DNA from: a bacterium
GTDB taxonomy: Bacteria > Patescibacteria > Paceibacteria > Moranbacterales > UBA1568
Direction: 5' to 3'
Assembly: GCA_021821305.1 (NCBI GenBank)
Contig: JAKACP010000001.1
Location: 310,001-374,000 of the forward strand
Length of the DNA stretch: 64,000 bases
A program made the position numbers and the translations under genes. The notes beneath the pieces are model-generated. The model saw only the letters and a list, made by a program, of their open reading frames with translations. It ran no database searches and had not been told where the DNA came from. How positions within the stretch are numbered: the first letter of the stretch is position 1; each line of letters starts with the position of its first letter. Below are positions 8,262 to 17,900 of this stretch, in pieces.

Positions 8262-9401
8262 ATGGCCCAGGACAAGGAGATAAAAGTCGCGTTCGTTCAT
8301 GACTTCCTCGTCTCATATGGCGGGGCGGAACGGGTGTTGGAAAGCCTGATCAGACTCTATCCGGAAGCGCCGATCTATACCCTACTGTACGACGCGGAGG
8401 CGATGGGCGGGCGATTCGCCGGAAAGGACATACGGGTATCGTTTCTCGCGAAACTGCCGGCTTTTCTGCGGCGACGGCATCGCTGGCTCCTTCCGATATT
8501 TCCGGTCGCGGTCGAGGCCTTCGATCTCCGGGATTTCGATCTGGTCATCTCCTCGTCCGGCGCATGGTCCAAAGGCGTCGTCACGAGGCTCCATACGGTG
8601 CATGTCGCCTATCTCCACTCGCCCATGAGGCTCCTGTGGGATGCGAACGAGCGATACCTCGATATGATCCGGGCCGGATGGTGTAAACGGTTCTTCGGGC
8701 GCATCGTGCTTTCCTACCTGCGCCTCTGGGACCGGGAGGCGGCCGATCGACCCGATGTGATCGTCTCGAATTCCCGCTATACCGCCCTCCGCGCGGAGAA
8801 ATACTATCGCCGCGAATCGCCGGTCGTCTACCCGCCGGTCGTCGTTTCCGGAACCGAGGAAACGTCTACGGGCCGGCAGGTCGTGACGGAAAAGGAAAAA
8901 TTCTTTCTCGTCGTGGCGCGTCTCTCCGAGAGCAAGGGAATCGGGACGGCGATCGAGGCATTCAACAAACTCGGACTCCGGCTCGTCGTGGTCGGGGAGG
9001 GACGGGAGCGCCGACGCCTTGAGGCCATCGCGGAGAAGAATATCTCCTTCACGGGACGGGTGGATGATACGGAACTCACCTCGCTCTATCGGCGCGCGGA
9101 GTCCCTCATCATGCCCTCGGAAGAGGACTTCGGCATGGTCGCGGCCGAGGCGATCGCGCTCGGGACGCCGGTCATCGCGCTCGGCCGAGGCGGCGCGCTC
9201 GAAATCGTGGAACCGGGGGCGACGGGGGAACTGTTCCGCTCCGAGACGCCGGAAGTGCTGGCCGATGCGGTGCGCCGATTCCTCGACCGGGGACGAAGCG
9301 CCTATGAACCGTCGTGTCGGGAGCGATCCGGACGGTTTTCTGAGGAGCGGTTTCTCTCGGAATGGCGCTCTATCATCGAAAAAGCGATGCGGGAAAAGTG
9401 A
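8262..9401 (+). CDS. GT4-family glycosyltransferase (WbaZ-like)
   Basis: A 379-residue GT-B glycosyltransferase, distinct from its neighbour. The N-terminus KVAFVHDFLVSYGGAERVLE, then YLHSPMRLLWD and VSNSRYTALRAEKYY, are typical of the WbaZ-like mannosyl/rhamnosyltransferase group of O-antigen and capsule clusters. The donor site is PSEEDFGMVAAEAIALGTPVIALGRGGALE near residues 285-315. Both GT4 genes are on the same strand, 32 bp apart, so they probably work on one surface polysaccharide. Sugar and acceptor cannot be read from sequence. Confidence 0.85.
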   Translation: MAQDKEIKVAFVHDFLVSYGGAERVLESLIRLYPEAPIYTLLYDAEAMGGRFAGKDIRVSFLAKLPAFLRRRHRWLLPIFPVAVEAFDLRDFDLVISSSGAWSKGVVTRLHTVHVAYLHSPMRLLWDANERYLDMIRAGWCKRFFGRIVLSYLRLWDREAADRPDVIVSNSRYTALRAEKYYRRESPVVYPPVVVSGTEETSTGRQVVTEKEKFFLVVARLSESKGIGTAIEAFNKLGLRLVVVGEGRERRRLEAIAEKNISFTGRVDDTELTSLYRRAESLIMPSEEDFGMVAAEAIALGTPVIALGRGGALEIVEPGATGELFRSETPEVLADAVRRFLDRGRSAYEPSCRERSGRFSEERFLSEWRSIIEKAMREK

Positions 9402-9455
9402 CTCCTCCGGATTCCTTCCATGCCTTTTCGTTCTCGTATCCGCTCATCTCTTCTT

Positions 9456-10343
9456 ATGAATATCATCGGCCACGCTCGTATACGGGACATGCTTCGCGGA
9501 ATCGCTTCCCTCGAGGAACTGCCGCATCACGCGTTTTTCTTTTTCGGTCCGGACGGTGTCGGAAAGTCCCTCGTCGCGGAGGAATTCGCTTCGCATGTCC
9601 TCGGATACGGCGGAGAGGATCCCAACGGGAAACAGGATTTCCTCCGTATCGTTCCGGAAGAGAAGAAGGACGGGAAAACGAAGAAGATTCCCGTGGAATC
9701 GATCCGTGAAGCCGGCATCTTTCTCTCGCGGTTTCCCGCGGAGGCGCGGAAACGGGTGGTTCTCATCGAGGACGCCCAGGAACTTTCGGAATCCGCCCAG
9801 AACGCGCTGCTCAAGGTGTTCGAGGAACCCAATCCGACGTCCGTCATCATTCTCGTGGCCTCCCGGCGCGGTCGGATACGCGACACCATCTTTTCCCGGG
9901 CGTTCCGGGTCCCGTTCTCGACCGTTTCCGAGGACGATCTCCGCTCAGGCGCCGCTCGGCTGTTTCCGAAGGCGGATGTCGAATCGCTGGAGCCGTTCTT
10001 CTTTTCCCTCGGCCGCCCGAGCCTCATCGTAGGGGCATTGTCCGATAAGGAGGCCTTCGCCGCGCGCCGAGATACGCTCCGGACGCTCTTCAAGCTCTCC
10101 TCGCTGTCCCTCTCCGAACGGCTGTCCCTCTCCGAACGGCTGTCCGGATCGCTTCCGGAAGCGATCCGGCTTCTCGAGTGGTGGCTGGTCGGTCTTCGCT
10201 CGATGAAGACGGACGAACGGAATCCGAAAAGAGTCGCCTCGCTCTACCGCTTCTTCGACGATCTCGAGGAAGGCATACGGACCCTCCGCGATACGAACGC
10301 GAACGCCCGGCTCGTCATCGATCGTATTTTTCTCAAGGTATGA
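9456..10343 (+). CDS. holB: DNA polymerase III delta' subunit (clamp loader)
   Basis: AAA+ clamp-loader subunit of 295 residues. It shows a Walker A loop (FFGPDGVGKS, residues about 28-37) and the sensor/linker SESAQNALLKVFEEPNP typical of DnaX/HolB. Arginine-finger type SRC is not obvious, and the Cys4 zinc site of DnaX is lacking, so delta' is preferred to gamma/tau. The ATG at 9456 leads into NIIGHARIRDML; earlier in-frame codons are weak. A perfect 18-bp tandem duplication at 10104-10139 repeats LSLSER in a C-terminal linker. The stop TGA is the first triplet of a dispersed-repeat end. Confidence 0.82.
   Translation: MNIIGHARIRDMLRGIASLEELPHHAFFFFGPDGVGKSLVAEEFASHVLGYGGEDPNGKQDFLRIVPEEKKDGKTKKIPVESIREAGIFLSRFPAEARKRVVLIEDAQELSESAQNALLKVFEEPNPTSVIILVASRRGRIRDTIFSRAFRVPFSTVSEDDLRSGAARLFPKADVESLEPFFFSLGRPSLIVGALSDKEAFAARRDTLRTLFKLSSLSLSERLSLSERLSGSLPEAIRLLEWWLVGLRSMKTDERNPKRVASLYRFFDDLEEGIRTLRDTNANARLVIDRIFLKV
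10104..10139 (+). repeat. 18-bp perfect tandem duplication inside holB
   Basis: Two exact copies of CTGTCCCTCTCCGAACGG followed by a partial third (CTGTCCGG). It keeps frame and repeats six residues. Confidence 0.85.
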
Positions 10344-10360
10344 GAATTTAGACAGTTACT
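10341..10360 (+). repeat. Solitary 20-bp terminal repeat of the dispersed element
   Basis: TGAGAATTTAGACAGTTACT is identical but for one base to the right end of the element at 41419-41603 (41584-41603). It provides the holB stop codon and ends 1 bp before the next ATG. Confidence 0.65.
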
Positions 10361-10361
10361 G

Positions 10362-11312
10362 ATGTCATGGCACGTATTCCCATCGAAGAAGCCTGCGAGA
10401 TCCGTCGCGTCACGGTCCGTTTTCGGATTCCGAAAAAAGCGGAGTTCTTTCGCGGCCGAGGGGGCCTCGGGTTTCCCGTTCGGTATGGCCGCACTGTGGC
10501 TCACGGCCGGGTCGGTCGCCGCGTATACGCTCCTTTTCTCCACGTTGCATGAGATAGACGGTGTCCGGGTGACGGGCGTGCGCGATATAGGCGACGAACG
10601 GCTGGAATCGGAGGTCCGGGAGTTCCTTTCACAAAAACTGCTTCTGGCGTTTCCTGGGGATAATTATTTCCTTTTCTCCGGTGACCGTCTCGAGCAGGAT
10701 CTCAAAGAGAAATTTCCCAAGCTGTCCTCGGTCCGGGTCGAGAAGCGCTTTCCGCATGAGATCGACATTTCCGTGGCCGAACGCGACCGGATATTCCTCT
10801 GGTGTTCGGGAGGCGGCTGCTTTCTCGTCGACGAAAAGGGATGTACGGGCGATGCGAGGTTCGCCGAGCAGGAAATGAACCACCCCTTCCTCGTCCGTTT
10901 CACCGATGAGAGCGCGGTACCGATGACCGCAGGGGATTGCTCCGTTCCCTCCGATCTGCCGGACATCATACTGCGTCTCGAGCGCGGATTACGGGAGGAA
11001 TCCGGTCTCGCGCTCCGCTTGCCCGCATTCACGCCTTCCCGGATATCGAGGGAGATCCGGTTCCGCACCGAAGAGGGATGGGAAATATGGATGAACGCCG
11101 ATATCCCGCCGGAAAAGACGCTTGCCGCCCTGCGAGCGGTGCTTGAGACGGAGATTCCTCCCGAGGGACGGGTAAAGCTTCGCTATATCGATCTGCGTAC
11201 CGAGAACAAGGCTTTCTATGCGTTCATCGTGGAAGAAACTCCTCTGGCCGATTCGGGAGCCTCGGAGGGGACCGATGCGTCTTCGGAAGAGAAGAAGGAA
11301 GAGAAGCGATAG
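10362..11312 (+). CDS. FtsQ-like cell-division POTRA protein
   Basis: A 316-residue bitopic membrane protein. A basic N-terminus (about residues 1-38) precedes one membrane helix (GMAALWLTAGSVAAYTLLFS, about 41-60). A POTRA domain follows: EIDGVRVTGVRDIGDERLESEVREFLSQ, FPKLSSVRVEKRFPHEIDISVAERDRIFLW, then FLVDEKG, the classic FtsQ/DivIB hand-off. The C-terminus is a charged Glu/Lys tail. FtsQ bridges early and late division proteins. The family is poorly conserved, so the call rests on architecture. The ATG at 10362 keeps the basic cytoplasmic tail; a shorter start at 10485 would remove it. Confidence 0.72.
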   Translation: MSWHVFPSKKPARSVASRSVFGFRKKRSSFAAEGASGFPFGMAALWLTAGSVAAYTLLFSTLHEIDGVRVTGVRDIGDERLESEVREFLSQKLLLAFPGDNYFLFSGDRLEQDLKEKFPKLSSVRVEKRFPHEIDISVAERDRIFLWCSGGGCFLVDEKGCTGDARFAEQEMNHPFLVRFTDESAVPMTAGDCSVPSDLPDIILRLERGLREESGLALRLPAFTPSRISREIRFRTEEGWEIWMNADIPPEKTLAALRAVLETEIPPEGRVKLRYIDLRTENKAFYAFIVEETPLADSGASEGTDASSEEKKEEKR

Positions 11313-11330
11313 TCGTTTCACGGAAATGAA

Positions 11331-11366
11331 AGCCGGCCCGGAAGAATGTCTCGGGCCGGCTTTTCT
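11331..11366 (+). terminator. Strong terminator between convergent genes
   Basis: AGCCGGCCCG (11331-11340) pairs with CGGGCCGGCT (11352-11361), then TTTCTT. It ends the plus-strand operon and probably also the minus-strand gene starting downstream. Confidence 0.85.
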
Positions 11367-11382
11367 TCGCACGTGCATCCGT

Positions 11383-13212
11383 CTATTCGAGCCCGTCATA
11401 CTCCATGCCCTCTTCCGGAACGTAGAAGATGAAGATGGAATCGCCGGCACGGGCGATGAGCGGATACTCCGCGAGCCAGGCATAGGTCTGTTTTCCTTCC
11501 GGATTGTCGCGATAGAGACTCTCCTGATAGAAGAGCGAGGATATGGCATACCAACCCGGCTCCGGCGGCAGCTGGTCGTACCAGCGCTCGTAGCGGTCTC
11601 CGAGGTAGTATGCCGGTTCCGCTCCGCCGAAGTAATCGACGTGGATCGTGTCGATCCCGTTTTGGTCGACGAAATCGCGGAGCCGTTTCATGTCCTGTCC
11701 CCAGTCGTAGTTCGAATCGGTCGCGACCATGTAGCCCATCTTCGGACCGCCGCCGGCCTCGTTCCAGTAGGTGAGATAGGAGGGATAGGAGAGGATCGGG
11801 ATGGCGGCGACCCAGAGCGCGAAGAGACCGAGCATTACGCGTGATACCCGCTCGCCCTGGAAGTCCTGCCGACGGATGAAGTCGAATGCCGTTTTCGCGA
11901 TGAGGACGTAGAGGAAGGGCAGGATCGGGAAGAGGTGCCGGAAACCGATGTTGAGATTTCCCGTGATGCTGATATAGGCGTAGAAGAGGACGAAGAACGC
12001 CATCAGGTACTGTGCGATGTGCTGTTGGAACGACTGCGCGAGGAGCTTTCGGAGAGAACCGACGGATGTCCGGCGGACCGCTTTGCCGATGCGGAAGATC
12101 GTGTAGAGCCCCGTCGCGGTGAGGAGCACGAGGAAAGGGAGGGTTTCCTTGAGCGCGAAGATGATCGGGAAGTACCACGGGTTCGCCTCGCTTCCGACCG
12201 TTCCGAGGAAGTAGAAGTTGTTGCCGCCGCCGACGCGTTCGAAGACCATCCCGACACCGAGGAAATAGGCGGAGAACGGCTTGAGGAGGGCCGAATCGCT
12301 CGTCGAGGCGACGAGTCCGTGCGCGAGACGTGCGTAGTCGTTCGGCTGCCCGAGCTTGATGTCGGCCACCTCGACGAGCTTCTCGCCCGGCATCGCGGCC
12401 GTGTTCGGATAGTAGACGATCCAGATAAGCGCGAAGGCGACGACGACGACACCGGCATACCGCGTCAGGTAACGTCCGAGGGAACGCAGTTTGAATCCGA
12501 GCGCGGACGCTTTCGTATCGGCTCTCCCGCGGGCGAGCGTGATGGCGTAGAGGAGCGAGAAGAGTCCGAAGATAGGGAATAGAAGGACGGCGGAGAACTT
12601 GGTCAGTTCCGCGATGCCGAGAAAGAGACCGGCGAGGAGAACATTCTTCCCGTCCGGCTTCTTCAGGAAACGGACGAAGAAATAGAAGGCGAAGAACAGC
12701 ACGGCGGCGATGCCGATATCGGTGGTGACGTAGTGGCTGTGCGCGATGATGTTCGGGTCGGCGACGTAAAGGAGGGTCGCGAAGAGCCCGGCGACGGTTC
12801 CCGCGAGCTCCTTGGTCCACCGGTAGATGAACCATCCGAGGAGGAGCGCCACGAGGATGATCGGCAGGCGCGACCAGAAGACGATACTGTCCGCATCGTT
12901 GCCGCTTTCATAGAGGAATGCCGTACCGAGCGACCATTGTCCGTGAATACCGCTCTTCTCCCAGTCCGGGTGATCGTAGGGGAAGGTGAGATCAAGAAAC
13001 AGGAGCGGAAAGCCGGCAAGATCCTTGAGAAGCGGGGGGTGTTCGGGGTTGAGACGCATGTCGGCCCGGTCGAGGTACGTGTAGGCGGCTGGGATATGCG
13101 CCCGCTCGTCGTAGGTGGCGGATTCCTGCCAGGCGAGCGAGACTGAGAGGATGGCGAACGCCGCGAGCATGCCCGAGACGAGGAGTTTGGCGTGTTTCTT
13201 GAGGTTGTCCAT
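11383..13212 (-). CDS. GT-C membrane glycosyltransferase (family 39, PMT/ArnT type)
   Basis: A 609-residue multi-spanning protein with about 11-13 membrane helices. After the first helix, the outer loop carries WQESATYDERAHIPAAYTY and RLNPEHPPLLKDLAG, the Asp-Glu and His-Pro-Pro pattern of GT39 enzymes that use lipid-linked sugars outside the membrane. The C-terminus ends in a soluble, Tyr/Asp-rich domain with WGQDMKRLRDFVDQNG, seen in many bacterial GT39 proteins. Substrate unknown: protein or polymer glycosylation is possible. It is probably co-transcribed with the upstream GT-C gene (21 bp gap). Confidence 0.85.
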   Translation of the reverse strand: MDNLKKHAKLLVSGMLAAFAILSVSLAWQESATYDERAHIPAAYTYLDRADMRLNPEHPPLLKDLAGFPLLFLDLTFPYDHPDWEKSGIHGQWSLGTAFLYESGNDADSIVFWSRLPIILVALLLGWFIYRWTKELAGTVAGLFATLLYVADPNIIAHSHYVTTDIGIAAVLFFAFYFFVRFLKKPDGKNVLLAGLFLGIAELTKFSAVLLFPIFGLFSLLYAITLARGRADTKASALGFKLRSLGRYLTRYAGVVVVAFALIWIVYYPNTAAMPGEKLVEVADIKLGQPNDYARLAHGLVASTSDSALLKPFSAYFLGVGMVFERVGGGNNFYFLGTVGSEANPWYFPIIFALKETLPFLVLLTATGLYTIFRIGKAVRRTSVGSLRKLLAQSFQQHIAQYLMAFFVLFYAYISITGNLNIGFRHLFPILPFLYVLIAKTAFDFIRRQDFQGERVSRVMLGLFALWVAAIPILSYPSYLTYWNEAGGGPKMGYMVATDSNYDWGQDMKRLRDFVDQNGIDTIHVDYFGGAEPAYYLGDRYERWYDQLPPEPGWYAISSLFYQESLYRDNPEGKQTYAWLAEYPLIARAGDSIFIFYVPEEGMEYDGLE

Positions 13213-13233
13213 AAGTGTTCGATGGAGAAGGGG

Positions 13234-14826
13234 TTATTCGGGAATGACGATGGCCGTGAAAGCGGTGCCATGCCCGGGCCGGAGATCGATGTCGAGCGCA
13301 TAGGCCTCGGGGATGCGCATCCGGATGTTCTCGAGGATACGCTCGTCATAGCGCATCGGGATGATGATGGCGGGTCGGTGGACGACCGTGTCCTGCTTGA
13401 GAAAGGCGAAGTTTTCCAGTTTTCCGTGGATGAGGAACGCGAGCGGCTGCGCGCCGAGCGGGGTGACGGTCTCGTTGCTATCGATGTTGGCGTAGACGTA
13501 TTTGTACGTCTCATCCGGAAGTCCGAGCAGATAGGTCGCCATGTTCGTGGTGCGTGCGTCGAATGCGGCGTGCTGTTCCGGCCGATCGGCGAACAGTACG
13601 AAATATTTCGTGATATTCCATGCAGCCGATCCGGCGAGGACGAGGAAGAGAAATCCGGCGACCGCGAGCGAGGAGCCGGCTTTGGCTCGGGCGAGCCGTC
13701 GATAGACGAAGACGATGGGAATCGACGCGAAGAGGAAGACGAAGGGCTGGGTGCCGATGGAGCGGAGCGCGTGCGGAAGCCCTTCGTCCGTGAGGAATTC
13801 GGGGGCGAGCATGACGATGAACCCGCCGAGAAGGAGCGCGTGGACCGGAAGCTCGACGTCGCGGCGGCGTTCGCGGATGCGTTCCCCGAGGAGCTTCACC
13901 AGCATCCCGACCGAGAAGATGAGTCCCGCGAGGAAAAAGGTCCCGACGATGGGATCGAGTACGGGGTAGGGCGGGTAGTTGTGCCGCCAGTTCTGGTCGC
14001 CGACGAAGTTATACTTGATGAGCGAAAGTCCGATCGTCTTAGCGAGCGTTCCCCAGAGGTTTCCCTCGTTCACCTCTGGAGAAAACACGGAGATGGCGGC
14101 CGAACGGGAGGCGAGGATGTCCGGATTCGTCACGAAGGCGTAGAACATGGGTGCCGCGGCGATACCGGCCGCGACGACGAAGACGAATGCGTGTTTCCAG
14201 AACCGTTTCAGGAAGTGCTCGTATGAGAGCATGAGGAACGGGAGAAGGAATATGAGAATGAACGGCGCGAGCCGGAACGCGATATAAGTGTGGAGTCCGA
14301 GGCCGAAGAGGAACCCGGCTACCGCGAACGGGAACAGTGTTCCCTTGCGGAGGCCCCGGAAGAAGAAATAGAACGAGAACGACAGAAGAAACGGCACCAT
14401 GATCGCCCGGAAGCCGATACGGGAGAAGTTGATGGCCCAAAACGAGGTCGCCATGAGAAGGGCGCTCACGATCGCGGCCGAGCGGCTCCGGAAGAGCTCC
14501 CAGGCGAGGAGTCCTGTCCCGAGTACGGCGAGAGAGCCGAAAATGCCGCTCCAGAGCTTGAGCGCGGGTATATCGATGCCGAACACGAGGAGCGAAAGCG
14601 CCTGGAGATTGATGAACAGTCCCTCACGCCCGAAATTGTTCGGATAGAAGAGGCGGTAGTTCCCGGTCTCGTTCGCCTCGATCGCGTCGATGCCGTTCAT
14701 CGCCTCGTCGGGATAGAGTCCTGCCGGGATGCTGTCGATGTGATAGCTGCGGAGCGCGAATGCGGACAGGGTGATCACGATGAGGAGCGACCAGAAGAAT
14801 GGGCGCGAACGGAGCAAAGCCGGCAT
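13234..14826 (-). CDS. GT-C membrane glycosyltransferase (family 39-like)
   Basis: A 530-residue protein with a first helix at about 12-28 and a following outer loop, GLYPDEAMNGIDAIEANETG and NNFGREGLF, the acidic GT-C catalytic motif. About a dozen membrane helices follow, and a short extracytoplasmic C-terminal domain. It is distinct from its downstream neighbour in sequence. On the minus strand a TATAAT box lies at 14864-14869 (reverse complement), in the 76-bp gap shared with the divergent gene at 14903. Likely role is surface glycan assembly with the GT4 genes nearby. Confidence 0.82.
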   Translation of the reverse strand: MPALLRSRPFFWSLLIVITLSAFALRSYHIDSIPAGLYPDEAMNGIDAIEANETGNYRLFYPNNFGREGLFINLQALSLLVFGIDIPALKLWSGIFGSLAVLGTGLLAWELFRSRSAAIVSALLMATSFWAINFSRIGFRAIMVPFLLSFSFYFFFRGLRKGTLFPFAVAGFLFGLGLHTYIAFRLAPFILIFLLPFLMLSYEHFLKRFWKHAFVFVVAAGIAAAPMFYAFVTNPDILASRSAAISVFSPEVNEGNLWGTLAKTIGLSLIKYNFVGDQNWRHNYPPYPVLDPIVGTFFLAGLIFSVGMLVKLLGERIRERRRDVELPVHALLLGGFIVMLAPEFLTDEGLPHALRSIGTQPFVFLFASIPIVFVYRRLARAKAGSSLAVAGFLFLVLAGSAAWNITKYFVLFADRPEQHAAFDARTTNMATYLLGLPDETYKYVYANIDSNETVTPLGAQPLAFLIHGKLENFAFLKQDTVVHRPAIIIPMRYDERILENIRMRIPEAYALDIDLRPGHGTAFTAIVIPE

Positions 14827-14902
14827 ATGTTTTTTCTTTTTTCTTTTATGATACTGTGCTAATATTATACCATAAAAAGAAAAAGAATCGTTTCGAAACC
14901 CT

Positions 14903-17900
14903 ATGCCGCAACAGCGCGATGCGAGCCTTGTCGATTCGGATGCCTATCGGAGGCGCGGCGAGGTGATGATGGATGCTCCGACGATCGACGAGTCGGAGGA
15001 GATCGAGGCTGTGGGCGTGCCCGCGGTAGAATCATCGTCGGCCGAAATCGATTCCATCGTCGCCGCGATGGACAAGAAGGCGCGTTTCCTCGAATCGGAA
15101 ATCGAGACAGCCCGCCTCAATGGGGTGATGACGGAGGATGAGCGGCGGAGCTTAGGGCGACTTCTCCGTTATTCCTGCGGTTTCGCATCGGCGAGTCTCA
15201 ATGATTGCTATGACAGGAAGGAAATCGATGAGGAGGAACTGAAGAAACGGCTCGCGACCTCGTGGCACGAGATCGAGTCCTATTTCAAGGAAATGGAAGC
15301 GTTGAAGGAGAAAAAGAACCTGAAAAAAGGGGAGGACGTCGCGGCCGCGCCCGTCGTCACGAAAACAAAAATAATGACTTCGAAAGAGGGAAAACTCGAT
15401 GAAGGAGAGGCGCGTACCGATATTCCCGTTGAAGCTCCGTTTTCGGGTGATATCGATGTCTCCGGAATCGGGAATAACAAGTTCGGCCTTTCCAAGGGAA
15501 GGATACGTGCCACCGAGAAGGACATGGTTCGCACCGCGGAAGAGGCGGCGAAGCAGGAGCCGTTCTTCATTGGGAGGAAATCGGCGACGATGGACGGTAC
15601 CGAGTCGGGCAAGTCTTCCCGTGTGGAAGCCTCTCTTCCCGCGGAAAAGATCGATGAGGAAGCGTTATACGGGGAAGCGGACCTTACGAAGGCTATCGGG
15701 GCAGCGGAGACGCTCCACGATTTCTATTTTGCCATCCGGAACTTTTCAGACAAGATACCGCAGGACGACAATGAGAACAATCGGTTTTCCGGGAAGCGGC
15801 TCGCGGATTTCCTCGAGGGGATGGAGCACCAGCTGAACCGGATGACCGACGAGGAATTCGGACGGTCGAAACTGTTCGCGCACGTCCCATCGAAGTACGG
15901 CATCGCCGAAAAATTCAGGGATCTGGTCTCCGCGGAGCGGGATTCGTATTCCAAAACCGAGATGTATCGCGGTGCAGATACCGCGGAGCCGATATCCGAA
16001 CGGACGAAACCCGAGGTTTCCCCGGAGAACGAGGAGATGCCCGCGGTCATGCGGCACCGACGCGACACTCCGAGCGCCACGGACACCGAGAAGCCGAAAC
16101 AGGAGGACCTCGAAAAGGAACTGGCGAACATCCTCTCCGAGATGAGCAAAAAATCCGAGGAATTCGCGAGGGCCGAGCGGGAAAAACTGAACGCGAAAGA
16201 ATACTGGGAGGAAGCCGTCGAACTGCGGGAACGACAGGTAAAGAACCTCAAAGGAATATTCGGGTCGTTTTTCAAGGAGGAAACCCTGAATAGTCTCCGT
16301 GAGGAGGAGGCCGAGGATGAGCGCCGCTACCGATCCATCGCCGCGCGGGCCGACGAACTGAAGAGACAGGTCGACCTTCTCAAGAGTCGACGTGACGAGA
16401 TCGAGCGCGATCTCGAGGATATGCCGGCAGGCGAGAAGTCGGCCGTCACGGAGCGTCGTGCCTCGGAGGGCGTGTTCACATCCACAGTGGAACGACCGAA
16501 GTCGGAAGAAGATCGTATCCCCGAGAACGTGCTTTCGAAGTTCGAGTCCATGGGCATCGGGTCCGAGCATCTCGGGAAGATCGAGGGATTCGCCGATCTC
16601 TCCGTGGGCCAACAGCTCCTCGTCTTCGAGAACCTGCGGCAATTGGCCGTCGGTCGGATAGAGGAAGAGGCGCAGGGACAGGCGAAAAATGATCTGCAGG
16701 AGTCCGGATGGGCCGGCAGGCTGTGGAAATCCGTTTCCAAACGATATCAGATCGCGAAAGCCGAGAAAAAGGTGGCGGCCGACATCATGACGGGCGGCTT
16801 CGCCATGCATGGCGAAACGCTTCAGCAGCTCGTGCATGGCATGCGGAGCCAAGGACCGGAAGTGAAGGTCGGCGAGGACGGGACGTCGCTCGAGATACGG
16901 TTCGCGTCCGGTTTCAAGGATCTTTCGGACAAGGATCGTGCGACGGTGGACGCGTTCAATGACAGCGCCAATGCCTTCGCCAGGATGCCTTATGAATGGT
17001 CGCTTGAAACGGCGACTGATGATGAGAGGGATCGCTATGCCGGCGCCAAGAGAAAGTACGATGTCCTTCGGAAAGAACTTTTCAATATTACGATGGAGCA
17101 GGCGGAATCGACGCCCGAGGGGATGCTCGAAATGAACGGGATCGATGACCGGGTCCGCATGATGCAGTTCCTCCAGAACACTCCCGAGCTCGAACAGAAG
17201 CTCGATGACCTGAAGGACGGGAATGCTTGGCAGACCATCCTTACGTCCGTGGTCACCGAGAGAGGTCTCTACATGGCATCGGGGTATGCCGGTCGGACCC
17301 TGCTCGCCGGAGCGCTCGGCTGGGTCGCGGCGCCCGCCGTCGCGACGATCATGGGCGGAATCGCGGCCCGGAAACGCGCCGAGCAGGAATTGAAGGACCG
17401 GGAAATCGCCGCCAGAAAGGGACGGAAGGACACGAGCGAGCAGGCAAAGAATTTCGTGCCGGTAGCGGGTCTTTCCGAGAAGCTCGAGAAACTCCTTCAC
17501 AAGGTCACGGAATCCCAGGGGGAAAAGGGCCAGATGAAGGCCGCCCTTTCGCTCAAGACCCGTATCGAGTACACGAGGATGAAACTGGAGGAGGGCTTGG
17601 TCGACTTCGGATCGGATACGAAAGATCGTGTCTGGGAGCAGTATGACCTCTTTCAGATCCTTTCCCAGGCGGAAGCGACCGTAGGAGTATACTCAGGGGA
17701 GAACGAGGAACTGAAAGAGCGGCTTCTCAGTTTTCTCGCATTCAAGGATACGAAGATAAAGGCCGCTGAAAAACGATACATACGGAACCAGACGATGAAG
17801 GGCGCGGCATACGCGGCCGGGTTTTCCCTCGCGGGTGCCGGGGTGAGACATTTTTCGGAAATGGTGGCGGATCGCATGGCGGTTCCTGCCGGGGAACCGG

